Origin: an uncultured Prevotellaceae bacterium
GTDB taxonomy: Bacteria; Bacteroidota; Bacteroidia; Bacteroidales; Muribaculaceae
Length of the DNA: 64,000 bases
Assembly: GCA_946409635.1 (NCBI GenBank)
Contig: CAMJXD010000006.1
Coordinates: 39,457 to 103,456, forward strand
Direction of reading: 5' to 3'
The notes under the pieces were generated by a model that saw only the letters and a list, made by a program, of their open reading frames with translations, was not told where the DNA came from and made no database searches. Each line of letters opens with the position of its first letter. Position 1 is the stretch's first letter. Below are positions 54,181-61,459 of the stretch, in pieces. The position numbers and the translations under genes are program-made.

Positions 54181-54225
54181 AGAAATCGGTTCTCAACCCA
54201 TAGGTCGAGAACCGATTTCTTTTTA
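54181..54225. terminator. Bidirectional terminator
   Basis: AGAAATCGGTTCTC pairs perfectly with GAGAACCGATTTCT, followed by TTTT. It separates two converging genes. Confidence 0.85.
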
Positions 54226-54244
54226 CGCCATAGCGTTTTTTATC

Positions 54245-56425
54245 TCACTTCAGGTAGTCGTCAAAGTAGCGGGTGATGCGCTCGTGCAGATGCACGCTCT
54301 GATGACCGCGCATGTTGTGACCCTGACCCGGATAGACGTAGAAGTCGGGCTGGGTGCCGGCTGCGATACAAGCCTTGAGGAAGCTGTAGGCATGCTGTGG
54401 CACGACGGTGGGGTCGTTGAGGCCGATGATGATCTGCAAGCGGCCCTTGAGGTCCTTGGCCTTAGGAATCAGGCTGGTCAGGGCATAGCCGTCGGGATTG
54501 GTCTGCGGGGTGTCCATGTAGCGCTCGCCGTACATCACCTCATACCACTTCCAGTCAATCACGGGACCGCCGGCAACACCCACCTTGAACACGTCGGGGT
54601 AGTTGGTCATCAGGCTGATGGTCATGAAGCCGCCAAAGCTCCAGCCGTGCACACCCAGGCGGGCTGTGTCGACATAGTTGAGCGTCCTGAGGAACTCGAC
54701 ACCACGCATCTGGTCCTGCATCTCGATCTGACCCAACTGGCGGAAAGTGGCCTGCTCGAAGTCGCGGCCACGGTTCTCGCTGCCGCGGTTGTCGAGGATA
54801 AAGAGCAGGTAGCCACGCTGAGCCATGTAGGTCTCCCAGCTGCGGCTGCTCCAGTGCCAGCGCGCGTCCACATTGTGGGCGTGGGGGCCACCGTAGACAT
54901 AGACCACTGTCGGGTACTTCTTGGCCGGGTCAAAGTCCACCGGCATGACCATGCGGTAGTAGAGGTCGGTGCTGTCGTCGGCGGCCTTGATGCTGCCGCA
55001 ACGGTACTCGGGCACCGTGTAGCCCTGCCAGGGGTCGGGAGCGGTGAAATAGCGCACCTGCTTGCCATTGCGGGTGTCCACGATGGCAATGTTGCGGGGC
55101 ACGTCGGGCTCCTGGTAATTGTCGATGAGATAACGGCCACTGGCGCTCAGCGAACCAGCGTGCCAGCCGCGACCGCCCTCGTCGATGCGGGTCATCTTGC
55201 CGGTGGCCACGTCCACGCGATAGAGGTTCTGCTGGATGGGGTTGTCGGCATTGGCGCTGATGATAACGGCCTGCTGCTGCTCGTCAAAGCCCAGCATATC
55301 CATCACTACCCAGTTGCCACGGGTGAGCTGCTTGACCAGCTGACCCGCTGTGTTATAGATATACAGATGGTTGTAGCCGTCCTTTTCGCTCCACAGGATG
55401 AACTTGTCCTTGTCCCATGGCAGGAACGTGATGGGATGCTGCGGCTCGACGTAGGTGGGATATGCCTCGTGGTAGATGGCACCGATGCGACGGCCCGTCA
55501 CAGCGTCATAGGACACAAGGTCGACAACATTCTGGTCACGGTTGCCCTCCATCATGTACACGATGTCGCCATCGGGGTTCCACGAGATGTTGGAGAAGTA
55601 GCGGTCGGTGGGGTCACCGGCCTTGAGGTAGACGGTGTCGCCCGTGGCCACGTCAAGCACGCCCACCCACACCAGGTGGGACGTCTGGCCTGCCATGGGA
55701 TACTTCTCGGGAGCGGGGGTGGCGCTCACCTGAGTGCTGTCGTCGAGCTCGGGAACGGTAATCAACGGATAGTCGGTCACCATGCTCTGGTCCATGCGAT
55801 AGAATGCCAGGCGGGTGCCCTGCGGGTTCCAGAACAGGCCGCCCTCGATGCCGAACTCGTTGCGGTGCACACTCTGGCCATAGACCATGTCGCGCGAGCC
55901 ATCACTGGTCACCTGACGGGTGTTGCCCATGCCATCAATGACATAGAGGTTATCATCCTTGACATAGGCCGTGGCATTGCTTTGCTCATTCCTTTCGGCA
56001 GCCATTATGCCGTCAGGAACAGTTTGCCGCCATTCTACCTTGCCGGTCTTGAAATTGATGAGCATCTGCTCGGCCATATTACTCACCAGGGCTATGGGCT
56101 TGCCGGCATGGGGGAACTTGGCCCACGAGAGGCCCACGATTTTATCGGATTCACTCGTCAGGGCCGCTTTCTTGTTGAGGCGCTCACGGGTAAACAGCAC
56201 CTTCTCCTTGCCGTTGACGGGGTTAATGGTCCAGCAGGTATCATTCGAGAGTCTTACCAGCTGGTCTCCCCACCAGGTGAGTGAGCGATTCTGTGGAATC
56301 ATGTTGCGGTAATTCTTTCCGCCGAAGTTCAGGTCCTCGAGTGTGAACTGCTGCTGTGCAGCGATGGGTAGCGACACGAGCGCCATGAGCAACAGCGCCA
56401 TGCCATGTAGTCTGTTCATTTTCAT
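54245..56425 (-). CDS. S9 dipeptidyl peptidase (DPP-IV-like)
   Basis: 726 residues from ATG 56425, with a signal peptide. The N-terminal beta-propeller (about 25-470; GGLFWNPQGTRLAFYRMDQS) is typical of DPP-IV. The C-terminal alpha/beta hydrolase has GVHGWSFGGF (nucleophile Ser, about 593-602), GLNDPTVVPQ (Asp, near 670) and GQGHNMRG (His, near 704). It removes dipeptides, usually after Pro, from peptides in the periplasm. It has its own promoter, divergent from the DUF4369 gene. Confidence 0.92.
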   Translation of the reverse strand: MKMNRLHGMALLLMALVSLPIAAQQQFTLEDLNFGGKNYRNMIPQNRSLTWWGDQLVRLSNDTCWTINPVNGKEKVLFTRERLNKKAALTSESDKIVGLSWAKFPHAGKPIALVSNMAEQMLINFKTGKVEWRQTVPDGIMAAERNEQSNATAYVKDDNLYVIDGMGNTRQVTSDGSRDMVYGQSVHRNEFGIEGGLFWNPQGTRLAFYRMDQSMVTDYPLITVPELDDSTQVSATPAPEKYPMAGQTSHLVWVGVLDVATGDTVYLKAGDPTDRYFSNISWNPDGDIVYMMEGNRDQNVVDLVSYDAVTGRRIGAIYHEAYPTYVEPQHPITFLPWDKDKFILWSEKDGYNHLYIYNTAGQLVKQLTRGNWVVMDMLGFDEQQQAVIISANADNPIQQNLYRVDVATGKMTRIDEGGRGWHAGSLSASGRYLIDNYQEPDVPRNIAIVDTRNGKQVRYFTAPDPWQGYTVPEYRCGSIKAADDSTDLYYRMVMPVDFDPAKKYPTVVYVYGGPHAHNVDARWHWSSRSWETYMAQRGYLLFILDNRGSENRGRDFEQATFRQLGQIEMQDQMRGVEFLRTLNYVDTARLGVHGWSFGGFMTISLMTNYPDVFKVGVAGGPVIDWKWYEVMYGERYMDTPQTNPDGYALTSLIPKAKDLKGRLQIIIGLNDPTVVPQHAYSFLKACIAAGTQPDFYVYPGQGHNMRGHQSVHLHERITRYFDDYLK

Positions 56426-56459
56426 TGTCAATGGTGATTTGGTTTCTCAATTTTACCCA

Positions 56460-56489
56460 CAAAGGTATGTTTTTCTACTGGAATCTCAA
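56460..56489 (-). promoter_or_regulatory. Promoter of the S9 peptidase
   Basis: Minus strand TTG, 19 bases, TACCTTTG, ending 35 bases before ATG 56425. Confidence 0.7.
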
Positions 56490-56499
56490 AAAGGTTTCG

Positions 56500-56507
56500 T
56501 AATTTTG
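56500..56507 (+). promoter_or_regulatory. -7 box directly before the DUF4369 lipoprotein ATG
   Basis: TAATTTTG ends only five bases before ATG 56513. If used, transcription would start at or next to the ATG, giving a leaderless mRNA. The -33 box is weak. Confidence 0.4.
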
Positions 56508-56512
56508 CCATC

Positions 56513-57133
56513 ATGAAAAAGTTTATTCTATCCATCGGCACCATGCTGACCTTGATGGCCATGACTGGCTGCGACAATCATTCAGCCAGCCTTGACTACC
56601 GCGTTACCTGCAACCTCGACAGCAAGATTCACCACGACAGTGCCACGCTGCTCGTGCTCGAGGAGGACTACAACCGCCTCAGGGTGTGCGCTGCCCAGCG
56701 CTCCACGAGCGGGACATTCACCTTCAGCGGTCAGACCGACCGTCCCAAGGTGGCCCTCATCCGCTGGGACAACGACTCGACGCAGCCTTTCTACTTTGTG
56801 CTGGAGCCAGGCAACATCAACATCACCATTGAGCCCACGCGCTGGGGCATCACGGGCAGCCGCCTCAACAGCGAGTACCAGCAGTTTGCCAACTGGCGCA
56901 AGAGCGTTATGGACGCCCGCGTCGCCACCTGGCAGAAATACCTGCAGATGGCGGGCGACAAGTCTCTCAAGCGTGACGACGAGCTGCTGATGGTGCGGCA
57001 AGACAGCCTGCTGAACGACTCGCTGCAGCGCGTGACCGTGGAGCGCATCAACCGCGGCGACGCCGTGGGCCGCATCCTGCGCGAACGCTACGCCAGCCAG
57101 CTCGACCAGGACCACATGCGCCAGCTGCAATAG
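56513..57133 (+). CDS. DUF4369-like lipoprotein
   Basis: 206 residues. Lipoprotein signal with lipobox LMAMTGCDN (Cys near 20). The rest follows the DUF4369 pattern of Bacteroidetes lipoproteins: a beta sandwich with YRVTCNLDSKIHHDSATLLVL, FTFSGQTDRPKVALIRWDND and FYFVLEPGNINITIEPTRWG, then a helical part with no thioredoxin domain. Often found attached to thioredoxin-like proteins; here it ends before one. The function is unknown. Confidence 0.72.
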   Translation: MKKFILSIGTMLTLMAMTGCDNHSASLDYRVTCNLDSKIHHDSATLLVLEEDYNRLRVCAAQRSTSGTFTFSGQTDRPKVALIRWDNDSTQPFYFVLEPGNINITIEPTRWGITGSRLNSEYQQFANWRKSVMDARVATWQKYLQMAGDKSLKRDDELLMVRQDSLLNDSLQRVTVERINRGDAVGRILRERYASQLDQDHMRQLQ

Positions 57134-57172
57134 AGCAAGCCCGATGAAATCAGGGGCCGCAAGGCCCTCCAG

Positions 57173-57218
57173 AAAAAAATCAACCCCACCGGCGATGTGC
57201 CAGCGGGGCGATTTTTTT
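57173..57218. terminator. Bidirectional terminator
   Basis: AAAAAAATC and GATTTTTTT flank a CCCC/GGGG stem. It lies between the converging DUF4369 and OmpA genes. Confidence 0.75.
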
Positions 57219-57254
57219 GGTTAACCGATTGGTTCGGTCGCGATGTCGTGAGGA

Positions 57255-58499
57255 TTAGTCCTTAACGATGATCTCGCAGATCGAAACGCGGTTCCAGCTG
57301 AGCTCCTTGAACATGTCGGTCTCACCGCAGCCCTGAGCCTTGATGCGGTTAGCATCAATCTTGTACTTGTTGATGAGCATGTTCTTAACAGCCTCGGCAC
57401 GGCCATTGGCCAGACGGACGTTGTTGTCGTGCGGGCCCTCGGGAGAAGCATAACCCTTGATCTCAACGGTCGAGCTGGGGTTGTTCTTCAGGTACATGGC
57501 TACGCGCTCAACGTTGGCCTGCTGGTCAGCGGTGATGTTGGTCTTGTTAACCTTGAAGTGAACGAGGACGTTCATGTACTTGGCGTTGGGATCTACAGCC
57601 TTGGCGGGCTCGGCCTTGGGAGCCTTGCGAGCGGCATCCAGATCGCGCTGCAGCTGAGCGTTGCGAGCGTTAGCGGCGTCGAGGTCACCCTGGAGGCCGT
57701 TGAGCTGGTTGCGCAGACCGTTGATCTGACCGTTCAGAGCGTCGATGTCATCCTGGCTGTACTTGTAGGGGCAGAAGGTCATGTAACGCTCGCCGTTGCT
57801 ACCCTTGAAGTGGTAGGTGATACCAGCCTCAAGCTCTACAGCAGCGTGGTTAGCGTTCATCTGGCTCTTGCCATTGCGGGGCTCACCGTTCCACTCAGCG
57901 CGGGCGTTGGTGTTGTGACGGTAGGGCATCATGATGTCACCGTTCATGTCCCAAACAACGCTGGGCTTCAGGCTGAAGGTCCAAGCGCGGCTCTCACCGA
58001 AGTTGAAGTTGAGGTTGGCACCAGCCTTGGTGTACCAGCTGTTGTAGTCGTTGCCATAGACGTTGGCCGACTCAGTGCGGTGGAAGGCGTGCAGCCAACC
58101 GGCACCGATAACACCCTCGAGCTCAAATACGCGGGGCTTGCCAGCGTAACCGCCGAAGAGGTTGCTCAGATTAACAGCACCAAACATACCGGCCATGGTG
58201 TGGTCGATGATGTTGGGGCTCTTGGGTCCCCAGTAGTTGGGCTCTTTCTCCCAGCTGGTGGTGTTGATGGTAGCCTCACCCTCTACGCCCAGACCGAACA
58301 CCGGCGTGAGCTGCTTGCGGATTTCAGCACCAAAGATGCCACGAGCACTGGGCCAGAAAGCATAACCCTGGAAGGGCATGATAGCGCCACCCTTCAAGGT
58401 TACCGACCAGTTGTCAAAGAACTTGTTCTGCTCCATGGACTGAGCCTGAGCAGCAACTACACCCATAAGAAGGGCTAAAGTCAAGATAATCTTTTTCAT
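57255..58499 (-). CDS. OmpA-family outer-membrane protein
   Basis: 414 residues. Signal peptide, an N-terminal eight-stranded type barrel (WSVTLKGGAIMPFQGYAFWP, about 30-235), a heptad-rich coiled segment (DALNGQINGLRNQLNGLQGD, about 250-285) and a C-terminal OmpA domain (about 300-414; VEIKGYASPEGPHDNNVRLA, then RAEAVKNMLI). It links the outer membrane to peptidoglycan. Two TACTTTTG boxes lie upstream. Confidence 0.9.
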   Translation of the reverse strand: MKKIILTLALLMGVVAAQAQSMEQNKFFDNWSVTLKGGAIMPFQGYAFWPSARGIFGAEIRKQLTPVFGLGVEGEATINTTSWEKEPNYWGPKSPNIIDHTMAGMFGAVNLSNLFGGYAGKPRVFELEGVIGAGWLHAFHRTESANVYGNDYNSWYTKAGANLNFNFGESRAWTFSLKPSVVWDMNGDIMMPYRHNTNARAEWNGEPRNGKSQMNANHAAVELEAGITYHFKGSNGERYMTFCPYKYSQDDIDALNGQINGLRNQLNGLQGDLDAANARNAQLQRDLDAARKAPKAEPAKAVDPNAKYMNVLVHFKVNKTNITADQQANVERVAMYLKNNPSSTVEIKGYASPEGPHDNNVRLANGRAEAVKNMLINKYKIDANRIKAQGCGETDMFKELSWNRVSICEIIVKD

Positions 58500-58541
58500 T
58501 TTAATAAAATTTTATTAAACACTATTTAGACAAATTTTCGG

Positions 58542-58572
58542 CAAAAGTAATACAAATTTCTAATTCGGCCAA
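58542..58572 (-). promoter_or_regulatory. Promoter of the OmpA-family gene
   Basis: Minus strand TTG, 20 bases, TACTTTTG. A second TACTTTTG at 58687-58694 may be an upstream promoter. The gap 58500-58820 holds nothing else I can name. Confidence 0.6.
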
Positions 58573-58820
58573 AATTTAACGTTCATTAAGACTAAAAGCA
58601 CCTGTCAAATGACCATTTTAAGCCACTTTTAGATAATTTCTTGCCTAAATCCACGTCAATTTCGGCGCAAAAGAGAAAGAATCAAGCAAAAGTATTACAA
58701 AAAAATGGATTACGCAAGTTTTAGGGCGCTTTTTATCTATATATTAGGTGTTTTTGGACACTTTTGGGCATCAGGGGACTATGTTCTTGAGAGGCATGCC
58801 GGTGCACAGAGCGGTATTGC

Positions 58821-59066
58821 TCACCAGAGCATCATGTCGATCACGTCGTTGACGTCGGCCAGTGTAACCTCGCCGTCATGATTCACGTCGGCCCGCTGCA
58901 TCAGGGCAGCATCGGTCACGTCGCGCAGAATGTTGCTCTGGTTCAATTCGGTAGACGGATTGGTATATATCCATCCCTCAAAATCATTGGCCGAGAATTG
59001 AGGCACCTGGGCTACTGCCATGGCGGTCATCCAGCCGAACAGGAATACCAAAACGCATTTTTTCAT
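58821..59066 (-). CDS. Internally deleted dockerin-like secreted protein
   Basis: 81 residues from ATG 59066 with a signal peptide (MKKCVLVFLFGWMTAMAVA). The mature part joins VPQFSANDFEGWIYTNPST directly to one dockerin-like repeat (ADVNHDGEVTLADVNDVIDM). The DNA is nearly identical to the two ends of the gene at 60621-61298, but the middle 429 bases are missing in frame, and the signal peptide is different. So it is a mosaic copy, probably non-functional or a new short form. Confidence 0.6.
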   Translation of the reverse strand: MKKCVLVFLFGWMTAMAVAQVPQFSANDFEGWIYTNPSTELNQSNILRDVTDAALMQRADVNHDGEVTLADVNDVIDMMLW

Positions 59067-59098
59067 GACGATGATCATTGAGGTTGATTCAGTGTCTG

Positions 59099-59106
59099 CA
59101 AAGGTA
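59099..59106 (-). promoter_or_regulatory. -7 box before the deleted dockerin-like gene
   Basis: TACCTTTG on the minus strand, 32 bases before ATG 59066. Confidence 0.45.
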
Positions 59107-59198
59107 ATATATACTTCACTGCCAACAAAAAAGTAGAGGCGCAAAATCTCATGCGCCTCCACAATTCCTTCTGCTATCAGCCGATAGCTGAATACCAA

Positions 59199-60278
59199 TT
59201 ACTTCACAACCTTAACAGCGCTGGTGGTGCCGTCGGTGTAGGTGGTAACGACGATGGTCAGACCCTCGGCCTGCTGCATCTCCTGGCCAGCCATGTTGAA
59301 GTAACGCACGCCGGCAACGGCCTTGTCGGCATTCATCTCACTCAGGCCAGTGGTCGGGTCGACAGTGAAGATGAGGCCACCATGGGTGCTGTCGAGCTTA
59401 CCGGGAGCGGTAGCCCAGAAGTCGATTACGTAGTCGCCGTCCTGGGTCAGAGCAAATGCGTCGTCATAGATGGCATCCTCGATGATTACCTCACCGTTGA
59501 GGGTAACGGTGTAGTGGAGCTCGGTGCCCTCGGCGGTCTCGTTGTTGATAAGGGTTACGAGCACACCGTGGAAGTCGATGCCATTCACATAACCGCCCTC
59601 GGGCTTGGCGCAAGCCTCGGTGGGAACAACGGGAACCTGAGCGGCCTCATAGGTAAAGGTTGCCATGGGCAGGAAGTCCACTAAATAGGTACTTGTGCCA
59701 CTGTAGGCGCTCTGATAGGAATAGATGGAGCAATCCTCGGGCACCTCCAGATCAGTACCCGAAATAACGCCATAGAAATAGGTCGTTCCAAAGGTTCCGC
59801 CCTCAATGACCTTGGCCTCAACGAGGAGGTTACCGCCCTCATAGGTGTAGGGCTCATCCAGCTTAAAGGTCATGTACATGTCACCCTTCTCGGGAACCGT
59901 AGTGGCAACGGGGGTTGCACCCACTACGACTTGAGAAAAGTCATTCTGATCAACCACCTTGAACGACAGCTGAATCTTTGCATTCTCAAAGTTGATGAAG
60001 TTGGTCTCGTTGATATAGGGATCCATGCCGTTCTCAACATAGTACTGAGCCAGAGTGTAGAACTTCATCTCGGTGATTTCACTGCCGATCATGTCGGTGA
60101 GCTTGGTGGCAGGATAAATCATCTGAGACAATGTACCCTCGGTGTCAGCCCAGAATCCATACATGGGAACATTGTTGGAATAACCATCGTAACCACCATT
60201 GTCACAGACGGTCAACTCATTGGCCTGACCGGCAAATGCCATAGCGGCCACAGCAAAAAGTGTAAAAAGTTTCTTCAT
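59199..60278 (-). CDS. Secreted protein with T9SS-like tail
   Basis: 359 residues. Signal peptide (MKKLFTLFAVAAMAFAGQA), a beta-rich body of unknown family (KFYTLAQYYVENGMDPY, PMATFTYEAAQVP) and a fibronectin-like part, then the tail VAGVRYFNMAGQEMQQ and TIVVTTYTDGTTS shared with 53270-54160. The tail should direct T9SS export. The function of the body is unknown. It has a good promoter upstream. Confidence 0.75.
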   Translation of the reverse strand: MKKLFTLFAVAAMAFAGQANELTVCDNGGYDGYSNNVPMYGFWADTEGTLSQMIYPATKLTDMIGSEITEMKFYTLAQYYVENGMDPYINETNFINFENAKIQLSFKVVDQNDFSQVVVGATPVATTVPEKGDMYMTFKLDEPYTYEGGNLLVEAKVIEGGTFGTTYFYGVISGTDLEVPEDCSIYSYQSAYSGTSTYLVDFLPMATFTYEAAQVPVVPTEACAKPEGGYVNGIDFHGVLVTLINNETAEGTELHYTVTLNGEVIIEDAIYDDAFALTQDGDYVIDFWATAPGKLDSTHGGLIFTVDPTTGLSEMNADKAVAGVRYFNMAGQEMQQAEGLTIVVTTYTDGTTSAVKVVK

Positions 60279-60358
60279 AATTAAAACGTATTAAATTGTT
60301 AGTAATAAAAGAACTATTATCAAATTTTGAAAATGGTAATACATCTCAATCCAGGCCA

Positions 60359-60388
60359 CAAAATTACTCATAATTATTCATTTAACAA
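60359..60388 (-). promoter_or_regulatory. Promoter of the T9SS-tailed protein at 59199
   Basis: Minus strand TTG, 19 bases, TAATTTTG. The -33 box touches the terminator at 60387-60419. Confidence 0.6.
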
Positions 60389-60419
60389 AAAAAGAGGTGC
60401 AAAAAAGCACCTCTTTTTT
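60387..60419. terminator. Bidirectional terminator
   Basis: AAAAAAGAGGTGC and GCACCTCTTTTTT form a perfect stem with A and T runs on both sides. It ends transcription from 61298. Confidence 0.9.
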
Positions 60420-60450
60420 GATAAAGTCCACAATGGGCCTAAGTCTCCAT

Positions 60451-60606
60451 TTACTTCACAACCTTAACGGCGCTGGTGGTGCCGTCGGTGTAGGTGGTGA
60501 GGACGATGGTCAGGCCCTGGGGCTGCTGCATCTCCTGACCGGCCATGTTGAAGTAGCGAACGCCAGCCACCTGCTTGTCGGCATTCATCTCCTCGATGCC
60601 GGTCAA
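60451..60606 (-). pseudogene. Orphan T9SS tail, out of frame with the gene before it
   Basis: A TAA at 60451-60453 ends a reading frame that encodes GIEEMNADKQVAG, YFNMAGQEMQQ and LTTYTDGTTSAVKVVK, nearly the same tail as in 59199-60278. The dockerin-like gene at 60621-61298 stops just upstream in another frame, and no start serves this tail. It may once have been the C-terminus of that gene. Confidence 0.65.
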
Positions 60607-60620
60607 CGGAGCGGTATTGC

Positions 60621-61298
60621 TCACCAGAGCATCATGTCGATCACGTCGTTGACGTCGGCCAGTGTAACCTCGCCGTCATGATTCACGTCGGCCCGCTGCA
60701 TCAGGGCAGCATCGGTCACATCGCCCAGAATGAGGTCGATGATGGTGTTGATGTCGGCCACGGTGATTTCATTGTCGGCATTCACGTCGCCCCTCAACGT
60801 CGACGTCATGACAATCTGCCTGACGGCGCCATTGCTGTTGACGTCGGCCTTCCACGAGGCGAAGCGCAGCCGTGCATGCCTCAGCCCCCTGGGGACAGGC
60901 AGCGACAGCCGCCACTGGTTGGTGCGGCTCACGCTGGTGGGCGTATAGGTCACCGAATCACGGGCCACGCCGTCGTCATCGAGGATGGCGGCAGTGAGCG
61001 CCACCTTACTCACATTGAATCCCGAGGTCTGCCACTGGTCGGTAATCCATGTCACATCGATGTCTATCGTCTGGCCACCGACACACCCAAACGGCGGTGA
61101 GGTCAGCGTCAGCTGCAATCCATTGCTGGTGGTGTAGAGGTAGATGCGGTTGCGCAGGATGTTGCTCTGGTTCAATTCGGTAGACGGATTGGTATATATC
61201 CATCCCTCAAAATCATTGGCCGAGAATTGAGGCACCTGGGACAGGAGGGCTGGAGTCGCAAGCAGCACAGCTGCCAGCAGCAGTAATAATTTCTTCAT
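60621..61298 (-). CDS. Secreted dockerin-like repeat protein
   Basis: 225 residues. Signal peptide (MKKLLLLLAAVLLATPALL), a beta domain of unknown family (about 22-165) and two dockerin type I-like calcium repeats: GDVNADNEITVADINTIIDL and ADVNHDGEVTLADVNDVIDM. It ends right after the second. Dockerin-like pairs in Bacteroidales usually come before a C-terminal sorting tail; here that tail is present downstream but out of frame. The partner, if any, is unknown. Confidence 0.72.
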   Translation of the reverse strand: MKKLLLLLAAVLLATPALLSQVPQFSANDFEGWIYTNPSTELNQSNILRNRIYLYTTSNGLQLTLTSPPFGCVGGQTIDIDVTWITDQWQTSGFNVSKVALTAAILDDDGVARDSVTYTPTSVSRTNQWRLSLPVPRGLRHARLRFASWKADVNSNGAVRQIVMTSTLRGDVNADNEITVADINTIIDLILGDVTDAALMQRADVNHDGEVTLADVNDVIDMMLW

Positions 61299-61326
61299 CT
61301 TGATTCAAGCGTTAAGGTTAGCGGCA

Positions 61327-61334
61327 CAAAGTTA
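61327..61334 (-). promoter_or_regulatory. -7 box of the dockerin-like gene
   Basis: TAACTTTG on the minus strand 28 bases before ATG 61298; no clear -33 box. Confidence 0.4.
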
Positions 61335-61389
61335 CCTCTTATTTCCCTATCGGCCATCATATACAGGGCAAAAAACGTCACTTGACACG

Positions 61390-61432
61390 ACAACGGGCCC
61401 AAATGCGCCATGGCTGCATTCCGGCCCGTTGT
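61390..61432 (-). terminator. Hairpin after htpG
   Basis: ACAACGGGCC and GGCCCGTTGT form a perfect 10-bp stem with an inner GCCATGGC palindrome. On the minus strand a T-run follows about 12 bases later. Confidence 0.6.
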
Positions 61433-61459
61433 GATTCTTGTGATTATATTCTCTACTGC

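Noticed and set aside
58705..58881. Small plus-strand ORF of about 58 codons
   Set aside because: Its 3' half is the antisense of the dockerin-like repeat and it has no promoter or family.
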